The position numbers and the translations under genes were made by a program. The notes beneath the pieces were generated by a model. That model worked only from the letters and a program-made list of their open reading frames with translations, was not told the origin of the DNA and made no database searches. Below, one piece after another: positions 24,826-33,948 of a stretch of DNA of 41,240 nucleotides; the first letter of the stretch is position 1, and each line of letters begins with the position of its first letter. The stretch lies in NCBI GenBank assembly GCA_017553695.1, contig JAFZKG010000158.1, forward strand, positions 1 to 41,240. Direction: 5' to 3'. Source of the DNA: Lachnospiraceae bacterium. GTDB taxonomy: Bacteria > Bacillota > Clostridia > Lachnospirales > Lachnospiraceae.

Positions 24826-26115
24826 TTATTCTGTATCACTCGAGGTCATCTGTTTCATGGAAATGATCAATTCTGCTAGACTTCGTTTAGCCGGACAGAT
24901 ATAGGAACACGATCCGCATCGGATACATTCCGTTCCGTCATTTTCCAGAAACAGATCTGTTCGTCCCAAAGCCGCATAATCTGCAAGTTTTGTCGGGATC
25001 AGCCTGCTCGGACAGACCTCCATGCATCGGCCGCAATGGATGCAGTTTGTCTGATGTACCCGGATGACAGGGTCCTGGCTGAAAGCCAAAACAGCGTTGG
25101 TATCTTTCGTGACCGGACGATCCAGATCGAGGATCGATTCTCCGGTCATCGGTCCACCGATGATCACTTTTTCCGGTGGAGTTGTAAACCCTCCGGCTGC
25201 ATCGATCAGATCGCGGATATTCGTGCCGATGTTCACACGGAAATTACCCGGATTCTTAATTGCATCTCCTGCAACCGTAACCATACGGCTGATCAATGGT
25301 CTGCCTTCCATTACGGCTCTGCGGATCGCATAGACCGTTTCCACGTTCAGGACCAGGACGCCAACATCAGCAGGCCTCATGCCCGAACGGATCTTCTTCC
25401 CTGTGAGTGCATAGATCAATTGACGTTCTGCACCCTGCGGATATTTGGTATACAGCATCCGCGCCCGTATGCGCGGTTCATTCACTAAGTAATTCTTGAT
25501 CTTGATGACCGCAGATTTCTTATCATCTTCGATCGCGATCATTCCCATGGCATTATCAAAGAGACGAAGTACAATATTCAGACCTTCCACGATCCGATCC
25601 GGCTCTTCGATCAGCCGGCGGAAATTACAGGTCAGATATGGCTCGCATTCGCAGCCGTTCACGATCACGTAATGGATCTTATCCGGGTCTTCCGGAGAGA
25701 GCTTGATATGAGTCGGATATCCTTCTTCTCCTCCCATTCCCACAATACCCGCTTCGCGGATCAGAGAAAGGATTTCCTCTTTCGCCATCTCGGAATAGTG
25801 TCTGCTGACGATCCTGGGCTCCTCATGGACTTCGCCTGCACTTTCTATCACGATCGTGTCAAAATCCACATACTTCACGATGCCTGCCACAGAGGAATGG
25901 ACATTAGAAGAAACATAACCATCTGCTTTGGCGATCAATGTTCCTGCGCTTACCCACTCCCCGCCTTTCACAACTGGCTTGGCATGCAGGCCATGGTGAA
26001 GAAACAGCGGAAAGCTCAGGTCTCCGTGTGTATAACAATCCTTCGCCGGTTTGCTGGCGGTCAGTTTTTTATTTCTTGGCGGATGAACTCCGCCACGGAA
26101 TGTCAGAACAGCCAT
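24826..26115 (-). CDS. rnfC: RnfC-type peripheral iron-sulfur subunit
   Basis: A 429-aa cytoplasmic subunit related to NuoF/NqrA. After the start region FRGGVHPPRNK comes a barrel-sandwich domain, then a Rossmann-like region with GIVGMGGEEGYPTHIKL (123-139), NGCECEPYLTC and YPQGAERQLIYALTG. Two complete [4Fe-4S] motifs follow: Cys358/361/364/368 and Cys397/400/403/407. The nucleotide-binding loop that usually reads GGAGFPT has one extra residue and two Glu (GGEEGYPT). GGAG precedes the ATG by 6 nt. In canonical Rnf this subunit exchanges electrons with NAD; whether it does so here is open. Confidence 0.9.
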   Translation of the reverse strand: MAVLTFRGGVHPPRNKKLTASKPAKDCYTHGDLSFPLFLHHGLHAKPVVKGGEWVSAGTLIAKADGYVSSNVHSSVAGIVKYVDFDTIVIESAGEVHEEPRIVSRHYSEMAKEEILSLIREAGIVGMGGEEGYPTHIKLSPEDPDKIHYVIVNGCECEPYLTCNFRRLIEEPDRIVEGLNIVLRLFDNAMGMIAIEDDKKSAVIKIKNYLVNEPRIRARMLYTKYPQGAERQLIYALTGKKIRSGMRPADVGVLVLNVETVYAIRRAVMEGRPLISRMVTVAGDAIKNPGNFRVNIGTNIRDLIDAAGGFTTPPEKVIIGGPMTGESILDLDRPVTKDTNAVLAFSQDPVIRVHQTNCIHCGRCMEVCPSRLIPTKLADYAALGRTDLFLENDGTECIRCGSCSYICPAKRSLAELIISMKQMTSSDTE

Positions 26116-26161
26116 GAACAGCTCCTGTGTGTTCGTTCTTTTTTTATAAACAGTCCAAAAA

Positions 26162-26190
26162 ATTATATATTTAACTATTTATTATATCAA
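26162..26190 (-). promoter_or_regulatory. Strong SigA-type promoter for the rnfCDGEA-like operon
   Basis: On the minus strand, -35 TTGATA (26190-26185), exactly 17 nt, then -10 TATAAT (26167-26162), 11 of 12 consensus bases. The -35 lies inside the last codons of the YprB-like gene. The leader to rnfC is about 40 nt. Confidence 0.85.
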
Positions 26191-27232
26191 GTGCATATTC
26201 CTTCCAGACCTCAGGTCCGGCTGATATTTCTGTAATATCAAAATAGGATCTTTTTTTGTCTCCATCCACGTAATATGCCGGATCAAACAGTTTCTGATTC
26301 TGCGGGAGAAATCTGCCTTCTTTTTTTAAAAAGCAGTTTTTCTTTGTCGCCTTCTTCCGGTACTTTTGATCTACAAACCGGGCTACATCTTTATGGACGA
26401 CCGTATCCTCGGCCGGCAGATAATAATAATTTTCCACATCCTCGAGCGGATATTTTGCAATGCCCTCATACAGCTTGAGGCTGATCTGAAGTAGTGATCC
26501 GTCTGCACAGATCACGATCTCGGGCTTTTCGATCTGTTTTTCAAATGTGACTGGCATTTCCTGTTCCAGCCGGTAATTCAGGATTGCATACCCGGACACG
26601 GTTTCCATTCCTTCATAATGGAAATTCCCTTCCTGGATATCCAGATATTTCAGGATGTCCAGAATCTTCAGCATTCCCTGCAAGTCGTCAAAATTATGCA
26701 GCAAAAGGAGCCGCTCTGCTTCCGGATCACCTGTGCGTTCATATTCATAATAATATGGGATCAGCTGACCCCCTGTCATCTTATCATCCCGTTCAATCTT
26801 CAGAAATTGCTCGATGGATGTCTGCCCCATTTTGGAAAGACAGAGCAGTTTTCGCAGTGATTTTGCCCTCCGGTATATATCAAAACTGCAAAAATCTGTA
26901 AAAGAAAATCCAAGCCCATAGAATTCCTGTTTAAAATCCAGATATGGAATATCAAATCCATCTCCGTTGAAATGCATCAGCACCCGAAATCCGCGGGCAA
27001 AATCAAAAAATGCTTCCAGGATCTCACGCTCATCCAGAGCGCTTTCCGACAGATACTGCCGGATCATCCAGCATTCTCCGTCATAATATGCGCATCCGAT
27101 CAGATAAGCCTGCGTGGTTCCTTTTTTTAATCCGGTGGTCTCTATATCAAAAAGAAGCACGTCGCCTTTCGGCGCAATGCTTTCAATTTGAGGTTCCCCA
27201 TTCAGTTCTGCCGGTCTGGTAATGATCTTCAT
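26171..27232 (-). CDS. YprB-like RNase H-fold exonuclease
   Basis: A 353-aa protein with a DEDD-type exonuclease core. LLFDIETTGL supplies the DxE pair, HFNGDGFDIPYL the second-motif Asp and LLHNFDDLQGMLKI the third-motif Asp. The C-terminal 140 residues are less conserved. Family members in Bacillus (YprB) are uncharacterised nucleases. The ATG at 27232 overlaps the murF stop as ATGA; a longer frame reaching 27334 is only open sequence inside murF. The end of the gene holds the rnf promoter -35. Confidence 0.85.
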   Translation of the reverse strand: MKIITRPAELNGEPQIESIAPKGDVLLFDIETTGLKKGTTQAYLIGCAYYDGECWMIRQYLSESALDEREILEAFFDFARGFRVLMHFNGDGFDIPYLDFKQEFYGLGFSFTDFCSFDIYRRAKSLRKLLCLSKMGQTSIEQFLKIERDDKMTGGQLIPYYYEYERTGDPEAERLLLLHNFDDLQGMLKILDILKYLDIQEGNFHYEGMETVSGYAILNYRLEQEMPVTFEKQIEKPEIVICADGSLLQISLKLYEGIAKYPLEDVENYYYLPAEDTVVHKDVARFVDQKYRKKATKKNCFLKKEGRFLPQNQKLFDPAYYVDGDKKRSYFDITEISAGPEVWKEYALDIINS

Positions 27233-28608
27233 GAATGCAGGAAATCCACGATCCTGGAGAAATCCATGGAATGCGATGCCTTCACCAGAATATTGTCTCC
27301 GCGCCGCACGAGGTCCGGCAGAAACCGGATGCATTCATCCACGGTCTTGAAATAACGGACTTCATTATCTGTATTCAGCTTTGCTCCAAGCTGCATTTTT
27401 TCACTCAGGTCGCCGACACAGATGATCAGGTCGATCCCTGCCGATGCAACATATTTTCCAACCTGATAATGGTATTTTTCGGAATCCTCGCCCAATTCAA
27501 GCATATCTCCCAGTATCGCAACCCTTCTTCCATCCGTAAGCTTCAGGATATCCACGGCAGCCTCAACCGAAGCCGGTGACGCATTATAACAGTCATCCAG
27601 GATCGTATATCGGTCCGTTTCTACGATATTGTTTCTACCTGCCATTGCAGCAGTGGTGTTTTCCAATGCTTCCTTGATGACCATTGGAGAAATGTCCATA
27701 TTCACGGCTACAAGATAGGCAGCCAGGGCTGTGTAGATCATCTGTTTTCCAGGTAACGGGAGATTGATCCGCATTGCCATTCTGCTTCCATGATCACGCA
27801 TGACGAGATCGAAGGAGCTTCCTTTCAGGCCATTCGTTACAATATTTTCCGCGCAGACATCACAATGTGCTCCAAAACCGAATAACTGTGGACGAATGCC
27901 TTTCACGCTCTTGATCATGGAAAGCTTATCATCGTCACCATTCAGGATCACTTTTCCGTCATCTGAGAGATAGTGGAACACTTCCGCTTTTGCCTTCAAA
28001 ATGCCATCGCGGGTTCCGAGAAATTCCAGGTGGCTTTGTCCGATGTTTGTCATGACAACGATATCCGGCCGTACCATTTTCGCAAGACGATCCATCTCGC
28101 CAAAATGATTGATTCCCATTTCGATTACAGCCACGTCCGTTCCTTCCTTGATCCGGAAGATTGTGAATGGAACACCCCATTCGTTATTCAGATTCCCCTG
28201 CGTTTTATGAACACGGTAGCGTTTGCTGAGCACTTCCGCAATCAGTTCCTTCGTGCTTGTTTTGCCGACACTGCCTGTCACTCCGATAAAAATGACATCC
28301 AGTGTCTGGCGGTAATACTCGGCAATCGCCTTAGTAGCCTCAAAAGTGGAATCCACCAACAGATATGGGCCTTCAAAACCGATCAGTTCCTTCTCAGATA
28401 CAACAGCAAGAGCCCCGTTCTCGATCGCCGCCTGCGCATAATCATGCCCGTCTGCCTTGGCGCCTTTGATGCAGATGAAAAGACAGTCATCGCGCACTTT
28501 CCGGCTATCAGAAATAATGGCACTGATCTCTACATCCATGACATGGGCCGCGTTAAAAAGCCGTCCCATCGTTACTTTCTGCAGTTTTCGTAATGTTACA
28601 TTCTTCAT
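27229..28608 (-). CDS. murF: UDP-MurNAc-tripeptide--D-alanyl-D-alanine ligase
   Basis: Adds D-Ala-D-Ala to the UDP-MurNAc-tripeptide, the last cytoplasmic step of precursor assembly. The 459 aa have an N-terminal substrate domain (SRKVRDDCLFICIKGAKADG), the central ATPase P-loop GVTGSVGKTSTKELI, VIEMGINHFGEM, and the C-terminal domain with ILDDCYNASPASVEAA. It starts directly at the ddl stop (TAAATG), so ddl and murF, which act in succession, are translationally linked. Confidence 0.97.
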   Translation of the reverse strand: MKNVTLRKLQKVTMGRLFNAAHVMDVEISAIISDSRKVRDDCLFICIKGAKADGHDYAQAAIENGALAVVSEKELIGFEGPYLLVDSTFEATKAIAEYYRQTLDVIFIGVTGSVGKTSTKELIAEVLSKRYRVHKTQGNLNNEWGVPFTIFRIKEGTDVAVIEMGINHFGEMDRLAKMVRPDIVVMTNIGQSHLEFLGTRDGILKAKAEVFHYLSDDGKVILNGDDDKLSMIKSVKGIRPQLFGFGAHCDVCAENIVTNGLKGSSFDLVMRDHGSRMAMRINLPLPGKQMIYTALAAYLVAVNMDISPMVIKEALENTTAAMAGRNNIVETDRYTILDDCYNASPASVEAAVDILKLTDGRRVAILGDMLELGEDSEKYHYQVGKYVASAGIDLIICVGDLSEKMQLGAKLNTDNEVRYFKTVDECIRFLPDLVRRGDNILVKASHSMDFSRIVDFLHS

Positions 28609-29616
28609 TTATTCGTACTTTCTAAGCGATATTTCAATGACCTTCTCACACAAATCCGGATAGCTGATGCCGACAGCTGCCGCTTCCTGCGGAACCAGGG
28701 AGGTATCCGTCATTCCCGGAAGAGAATTTGCCTCCAGCGCAAACAGATTTCCGTCTGCATCCAGCAGATAATCGATCCGGTAGTATACAGAGAGTCCGAT
28801 CAGTTCCCCGAAACGGATGGATTTTTCAGACATCTCTGCAAGAACATTCTCAGGAATCTCAGCAGGACAGACCTCTTTAGTCTTTCCGTTATATTTATTG
28901 GTATAATCGTACCATTCATTCTCGTCCGGGCAGATCTCAACAGGCGGCAGTGCCTTTCCATCCAGAACGGCCTGGGTAAGTTCCCGTCCTTCGATGAACT
29001 CCTCTACCAGAACGGTATCATCAAATCGGAAATCCTCTTCCAGAGCATCCAGGAACTGTTCCTGCTTCATAACAAGCATGACGCCGAGACTGGATCCTCC
29101 GTTACTCGGTTTGATCACACACGGAGCCTTGATAGGGCAATTTGTATCTCCTTTATGCAGGACGACTCCTTTCGGCATCGGGATATGCGGCGCCACGATT
29201 TTTTTCGTTTCCGCCTTGCTCATGGCAATGGCACTGCTTACAGAATCAGATCCGGTATACTTGATGCCTTCTTTTTCAAAAAAGGCCTGGACTTTTCCAT
29301 CTTCCCCGTTTGCTCCGTGCAGACCAATGAAAACGATATCTGCTTTGCGGCAGATTTCCGCTACATTCGGGCCCATGAGGCCCGTTTTCGCGATCCTCTC
29401 TTCTGTGATCAGATCGTTCATACTTCTGTATTCGTCTGCTTTTTCCGCAAAATTCTTTGTACCTTCAAAGTCCGGAAGGATCTCTTCCCCGAAAAACACA
29501 TCGATCATGACGACCTGATGCCCTTTGATCTGAAGGGCAGTTGCCACTTTTGTCGATGTACGAAGAGAGACTTCCCGTTCCGTACTCACGCCACCGCACA
29601 GCACAACAATCTTCAT
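28609..29616 (-). CDS. ddl: D-alanine--D-alanine ligase
   Basis: An ATP-grasp enzyme that makes the D-Ala-D-Ala dipeptide for peptidoglycan. The 335 aa start VVLCGGVSTEREVSLRTS and contain GLHGANGEDGKVQAFFE, the ATP-binding CVIKPSNGGSSLGVMLV, EEFIEGRELTQAVL and the metal and product site FALEANSLPGMTDTSLVPQE. It is closer in layout to ordinary Ddl than to Van-type D-lactate ligases, though specificity cannot be read with certainty. AAGGATGG precedes the ATG by 7 nt. The 43-nt gap from recG is A/T-rich and holds a TATAAT at about 29654-29659 without a good -35. Confidence 0.94.
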   Translation of the reverse strand: MKIVVLCGGVSTEREVSLRTSTKVATALQIKGHQVVMIDVFFGEEILPDFEGTKNFAEKADEYRSMNDLITEERIAKTGLMGPNVAEICRKADIVFIGLHGANGEDGKVQAFFEKEGIKYTGSDSVSSAIAMSKAETKKIVAPHIPMPKGVVLHKGDTNCPIKAPCVIKPSNGGSSLGVMLVMKQEQFLDALEEDFRFDDTVLVEEFIEGRELTQAVLDGKALPPVEICPDENEWYDYTNKYNGKTKEVCPAEIPENVLAEMSEKSIRFGELIGLSVYYRIDYLLDADGNLFALEANSLPGMTDTSLVPQEAAAVGISYPDLCEKVIEISLRKYE

Positions 29617-29659
29617 AGTCAGTCCATCCTTAATTAATCTTCGAATATATTAACATATA

Positions 29660-31705
29660 TTATAAAAGTATGCCACCTTTCAATATCGTGGTCGCATTAT
29701 CCAGTTTTTCCTTCTCGCTTTCTCTGAGTGTAATCTGCCCGGTAAGGATCTGATCAACTGCTTCCTGCGCTTTCTGGGCGATCTGTGCATCCCGGTACAG
29801 GTCAAAGTTCTTAAAAGATAAGACACCGCTCTGGCGAACCCCCATGAATTCCCCCGGTCCGCGAATGGAAAGATCCTTGGAGGCAATCTCAAAACCATCA
29901 TTGGACGTCTTTAATATCTGGAGCCGTTCCATGGCTTCTTTTGAATTATTGTCAGACACAAAAATGCAGTAACTCTGGTCCGCCCCTCTTCCGACACGTC
30001 CCCTCAGCTGATGCAGGGCTGCAAGTCCAAATCGGTTCGCATCTTCGATCACCATGACAGTAGCATTCGGCACGTCAACACCAACTTCGACAACGGTTGT
30101 TGAAACAAGGACCTTGATCTCACCTTCCGAAAAACGCTGCATGATCTCGTTTTTCTTTGCTGCAGGCATCTGCCCGTGCAGCATTCCGATGGAAATGTCC
30201 TCCGGCAGCATATCCCGGAGCATATCCGTATAGTCTGTCACATTGACAGCTTCCACACCATCTGAGTACTCCACGAGCGGACAGATGATGTATGCCTGAT
30301 GACCGGCTGCCACCTCTTTCTCGATAAAACGATAGATCTTTTCCCGATATGAGGTATCAACAACCGCATTCTTGATCGGCCTCCGTTGTTTCGGCAGTTC
30401 ATCGATCACGGAAACATCCATATTTCCATAAAGAATGAGAGCCAGTGTTCTCGGGATCGGCGTCGCACTCATGACGATCATATGCGGCTCATTTCCTTTC
30501 AATGAAATGGCCTCTCTCTGACGTATGCCGAACCGGTGCTGTTCATCCGTTATGACCAGACCAAGGTTTTTATAATTCACTTTTTCCTGGAACAAGGCAT
30601 GCGTACCGATCAGGATGTCGATCCGCCCGTCTTCCAGAGCATCATATATAACTTTCTTTTCCAGTGCGGTCATGGATCCGGTCAGAAGAGCTGCATGCAG
30701 ACCGACATCATGCTCGCGGAAAAGTGTTTCGATCGTCTCAAAATGCTGCTTTGCCAGCACTTCCGTCGGTGCCATCAGGGCTCCCTGATAGCCTGCATAA
30801 GCAGCATTCATAAGGGCTGTCAGCGCAACGATGGTCTTGCCGGAACCGACGTCGCCCTGGATCAGCCGACTCATGACCTTTCCGCTCTGCATGTCATTTG
30901 CCACTTCACCGATCACCCGTTTTTGCGCGTCAGTAAGATCATACGGCAGCGCGTCCAACAAGGCATTCGTGCGCGGATCCGGATGAATGAGGATGGAACT
31001 CTTCGTCTGGAATGCCGATTCGTTCTTTTTCATCGCCAGAATAAAAAGAAAGATCTCTTCAAAAGACATCCGCATGGCGGCTGTAGAGAATGCCTGTTCA
31101 CTTCCCGGAAAATGCAGGTTCCGGACAGCCTCGCTTTTTCTGCACAAACCATACCGGGTTTTGACCTTTTCCGGCAGAATATCTTCTTCATCCAGTTTTG
31201 CAAAGCAGTCAGTGGCAAATGCCTGTCGGACTGCTTTCGTGATCGCCGCATTGGAAAGCCCCTTTGTCAGAGGATAGATCGGCTGCATCGTGCCCAGGAG
31301 ATCTGCATAATCAAGCGGTTTATAGATCTTTGGCTGATCGATCTGAAGAATGCCTCTTTTCCGGCTGACCCTACCTTTCAGGATATAGAGCTCACCAGGT
31401 GTGATGGCATCTTTCATGAACGGAGCATTAAAATAACAGACCCTGATCTGACCGCCAACATCATCTTTGAACTGGGCGGTCGTAATGGTCATTTTTTTGA
31501 TCCGTCTCTGAAATAAACTCTGTGTAAATGTGCCACGGATCGTGGCGAATGTCCGAAATCCGATCTCTCCGATGGTTACCGGCGGCGTAAAAAGTTCATA
31601 ATCACGGGGGAAGAACTGGAGCAGTTCTTCCACATTCGATATGCCGAGTTTATGAAATAATTCTCCGGTCTTTTCACCGATCCCTTTTAAAGCTGTCAGT
31701 TCCAT
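29660..31705 (-). CDS. recG: ATP-dependent DNA helicase RecG
   Basis: Branch-migration helicase for stalled forks and Holliday junctions. The 681 aa carry an N-terminal wedge/OB domain and two helicase lobes: IQGDVGSGKTIVALTALM (Walker A), TDEQHRFGIRQRE (DEQH box), MSATPIPRTLAL, VLVSTTVVEVGVDVPNAT, HQLRGRVGRG, then the C-terminal RSGVLSFKNFDLYRD-type region. It starts 13 nt after the yloV stop without a strong ribosome site. The yloU-yloV-recG order is conserved in Firmicutes. Confidence 0.97.
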   Translation of the reverse strand: MELTALKGIGEKTGELFHKLGISNVEELLQFFPRDYELFTPPVTIGEIGFRTFATIRGTFTQSLFQRRIKKMTITTAQFKDDVGGQIRVCYFNAPFMKDAITPGELYILKGRVSRKRGILQIDQPKIYKPLDYADLLGTMQPIYPLTKGLSNAAITKAVRQAFATDCFAKLDEEDILPEKVKTRYGLCRKSEAVRNLHFPGSEQAFSTAAMRMSFEEIFLFILAMKKNESAFQTKSSILIHPDPRTNALLDALPYDLTDAQKRVIGEVANDMQSGKVMSRLIQGDVGSGKTIVALTALMNAAYAGYQGALMAPTEVLAKQHFETIETLFREHDVGLHAALLTGSMTALEKKVIYDALEDGRIDILIGTHALFQEKVNYKNLGLVITDEQHRFGIRQREAISLKGNEPHMIVMSATPIPRTLALILYGNMDVSVIDELPKQRRPIKNAVVDTSYREKIYRFIEKEVAAGHQAYIICPLVEYSDGVEAVNVTDYTDMLRDMLPEDISIGMLHGQMPAAKKNEIMQRFSEGEIKVLVSTTVVEVGVDVPNATVMVIEDANRFGLAALHQLRGRVGRGADQSYCIFVSDNNSKEAMERLQILKTSNDGFEIASKDLSIRGPGEFMGVRQSGVLSFKNFDLYRDAQIAQKAQEAVDQILTGQITLRESEKEKLDNATTILKGGILL

Positions 31706-31718
31706 GGAAGGAAATCAC

Positions 31719-33437
31719 TTATTCCAAAGAAACAATGTAATAATATACCGGCTGGCCGCCATACACGACCTCGATATCAATATCAGCAAGAGCATCTTCT
31801 GCTTCCAGAAGCGCTTCGATTTCGGAAGCCTCTTCTTCTGTCGCATCCGCTCCGTAATAGATGGTTAGCAGTTCTGAATCCTCATCGATCATTGCCATCA
31901 CTGCATCGACTGTCGTCTGTTTGCGGTCAGTTCCGACAGCCAGCATGTGTCCGTCTCCGATTCCCATATAGTCACCAGAATGGACGCGTTTGCCTTCAAT
32001 CTCTGTATCCCTGATCGAGTATGTAATTTCAGCGGTCTTGATCTCTTTAGCCGCATCCGTCATAACCTGGGTATTATCATCGATCGACAGGGCTGGTACA
32101 TAATTGATCACAGCCGTTATGCCCTGTGTAACCGTCTTAGTCGGGATCACGATGACTTTTTTATCTTTTACCAGATAGCACGCCTGCGTCGCTGCCATGA
32201 TGATGTTCGAATTGTTCGGCAGGACAAAGACATTCTCTGCATTGACCTTATTGACTGCCGCGACAATATCTTCCGTGCTCGGATTCATGGTCTGCCCGCC
32301 TTCAATGATCTCATCCACACTCATGCCCTGGAAGATCTTTGCCATGCCGTCACCGGCACAGACAGCTACAAATCCCCATTCCTTTCTTGGTACAGCAAGG
32401 AATTCCTCGGTGGCATTATCATTCGGAGCGACTGTGTCAAACGCTTCTGCCATTTCCGATTCTTTCATCAGTTTTGTGTTATGTTCTTCCCGCATATTAT
32501 CGATCTTGAGGCTGGAAAGTGAACCATATGTCAATGCGCGTTCAATGACTTCTCCCGGATGATTGGAATGTACATGCACCTTCACCAGATCGTCCATGTT
32601 GACGCAGACGATGGAATCGCCGATGGAAGCCAGGAATGACTTGAAATCATATTCTTCCTTCTCATCAAAATCCTTTTCCAGATTAATGATGAATTCCGTA
32701 CAGTAACCGAATTTGATATCAGAAGTTTCAATATTGGAGGTATCGATCCTCTTCTTTACAACTTCCATTTCCTTTTCTTCCGCAGATAACACAGAAAAAT
32801 CAACTTCTGTGACATCATTGACATAAGCGTCATATGCGCCTTTCAGGAACTCAACCAGACCCTGTCCGCCGGAATCTACAACTCCGGCCTCTTTCAATAC
32901 CGGAAGCATATCCGGTGTTTTGCCTAAAATATATTCCGCGTAGCGGTTGATGGAAGCAAAGAACTGCTCCATTGAGATATCTTCTTTTGCAAGTTCGCGT
33001 GCTTTCACGCTGGCAGCTTTCGCTACCGTCAGGATCGTCCCCTCTTTTGGCTGCATAACAGCTTTATAGGCGGTAGTAACTGCTCTTTCAAATGCAGCTG
33101 CGATCAGCTCTTTATCAATGGTCCTTGCCTGTGCGCCTTCAATTTCTTTGGAAAAGCCACGACATAACTGGGAAAGGATCACGCCCGAATTTCCGCGGGC
33201 TCCCCGCAGTGTCCCGGTGGAGATCGTTTTCACGATATCCGTGACTGTGGCATCCCCCGGAAGTTTCGAAAGCTCGCTGACTGCATTCTGTACCGTCAGC
33301 ATCATATTTGTACCCGTATCCCCGTCCGGAACCGGAAAAACGTTCAGTTCATTGATCCATTCTTTTTTTGATTCCAGACCTTTAACGCCAGCCAGGAACA
33401 AAACTTTCAATGTTCCGGCATCAATATATTCAAGCAC
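31719..33437 (-). CDS. DAK2-domain kinase subunit (YloV/FakA-like)
   Basis: A 572-aa protein. The N-terminal DAK2 (dihydroxyacetone kinase ADP-binding) domain has NVFPVPDGDTGTNMMLTV, GARGNSGVILSQLCRGF and DSGGQGLVEFLKGAYDAY. The C-terminal half matches the FakA/YloV middle and C-terminal domains, with VHSGDYMGIGDGHMLAVG. In Staphylococcus FakA phosphorylates fatty acids bound by FakB (DegV-type) proteins; no fakB is present here. The start is GTG at 33437, with AAGGAGG 9 nt upstream. Confidence 0.88.
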   Translation of the reverse strand: MLEYIDAGTLKVLFLAGVKGLESKKEWINELNVFPVPDGDTGTNMMLTVQNAVSELSKLPGDATVTDIVKTISTGTLRGARGNSGVILSQLCRGFSKEIEGAQARTIDKELIAAAFERAVTTAYKAVMQPKEGTILTVAKAASVKARELAKEDISMEQFFASINRYAEYILGKTPDMLPVLKEAGVVDSGGQGLVEFLKGAYDAYVNDVTEVDFSVLSAEEKEMEVVKKRIDTSNIETSDIKFGYCTEFIINLEKDFDEKEEYDFKSFLASIGDSIVCVNMDDLVKVHVHSNHPGEVIERALTYGSLSSLKIDNMREEHNTKLMKESEMAEAFDTVAPNDNATEEFLAVPRKEWGFVAVCAGDGMAKIFQGMSVDEIIEGGQTMNPSTEDIVAAVNKVNAENVFVLPNNSNIIMAATQACYLVKDKKVIVIPTKTVTQGITAVINYVPALSIDDNTQVMTDAAKEIKTAEITYSIRDTEIEGKRVHSGDYMGIGDGHMLAVGTDRKQTTVDAVMAMIDEDSELLTIYYGADATEEEASEIEALLEAEDALADIDIEVVYGGQPVYYYIVSLE

Positions 33438-33451
33438 TATTCATGTCCTCC

Positions 33452-33808
33452 TTAATCGATCACCCTGACACCTTCTACGAAGATATTGATCTTCCGGACC
33501 TTAAATCCGGTCGCGCTTTCAACCTGATAGGTAACAGCATCTACCAGGTTTTCGCAGATTGTCGCAATGGATACACCATAAGCGACGATCACATGAAAAT
33601 CGATGCAGATCTCATTCTCTTCTATTGTGACACGGATCCCTTTTGTCAGACTGTTTCTGGTCAGCAGTTTGACAATGCCGTCACGCTTGCTCAGAGCAGC
33701 CATGCCGACGATGCCAAAACAGCCTAATGCCTTCATGCCGGCCATCTTTGCGATCACACCACTATCGATCACGATTTTCCCATAGTCTGTGGTATATGTC
33801 CCTTTCAT
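33452..33808 (-). CDS. Asp23/Gls24-family protein (YloU-like)
   Basis: A 118-aa alkaline-shock family protein: YGKIVIDSGVIAKMAGMKAL, then an insertion with LSKRDGIVKLL, then EICIDFHVIVAYGVSIATIC and a C-terminal VRKINIFVEGV. The position ahead of yloV-recG matches Bacillus yloU. The ATG at 33808 follows GGAGGTC; a much longer open frame upstream contains only promoter DNA. Its leader contains a terminator-like hairpin, so the whole yloU-to-yprB transcript may be subject to attenuation. Confidence 0.9.
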   Translation of the reverse strand: MKGTYTTDYGKIVIDSGVIAKMAGMKALGCFGIVGMAALSKRDGIVKLLTRNSLTKGIRVTIEENEICIDFHVIVAYGVSIATICENLVDAVTYQVESATGFKVRKINIFVEGVRVID

Positions 33809-33839
33809 GGAAAGACCTCCATTCCAAAAATATCCGCAC

Positions 33840-33862
33840 AAAAAACAACACATCAGATGTGT
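33840..33862 (-). promoter_or_regulatory. Terminator-like hairpin in the yloU leader (possible attenuator)
   Basis: On the minus strand ACACAT and ATGTGT (positions 33862-33848) pair around CTG and are followed, after TG, by six T at 33845-33840. It lies between the yloU promoter and the yloU start, so it could end transcription early. The stem is short (6 bp) and A/T-rich. Confidence 0.5.
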
Positions 33863-33877
33863 GGAAATTGTATGTGA

Positions 33878-33906
33878 ATTATAAACCACTTTAATAGAAA
33901 TGAAAA
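33878..33906 (-). promoter_or_regulatory. SigA-type promoter for yloU-yloV-recG-ddl-murF
   Basis: On the minus strand, -35 TTTTCA (33906-33901), 17 nt, -10 TATAAT (33883-33878). It is arranged back to back with the rpmB promoter, the two -35 elements lying 13 bp apart. Confidence 0.7.
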
Positions 33907-33919
33907 CTAAAAATTTAAC

Positions 33920-33948
33920 TTGCAAACAGAAGTAATATTTGTTAGAAT
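33920..33948 (+). promoter_or_regulatory. SigA-type promoter for rpmB
   Basis: -35 TTGCAA (33920-33925), 17 nt, -10 TAGAAT (33943-33948). The leader of about 42 nt contains a small TGCC-GAAA-GGCA stem and then AAGGAGGTG. Confidence 0.7.

Noticed and set aside
27233..27334. Extended N-terminus of the YprB-like nuclease
   Set aside because: The extra 34 residues are only an open frame inside the end of murF. The ATG overlapping the murF stop is the natural start.
30536..31516. 326-codon open frame on the plus strand
   Set aside because: It lies antisense to the whole N-terminal half of recG, has Cys/His/Phe-rich composition typical of a shadow frame, no ribosome site and no recognisable domain.
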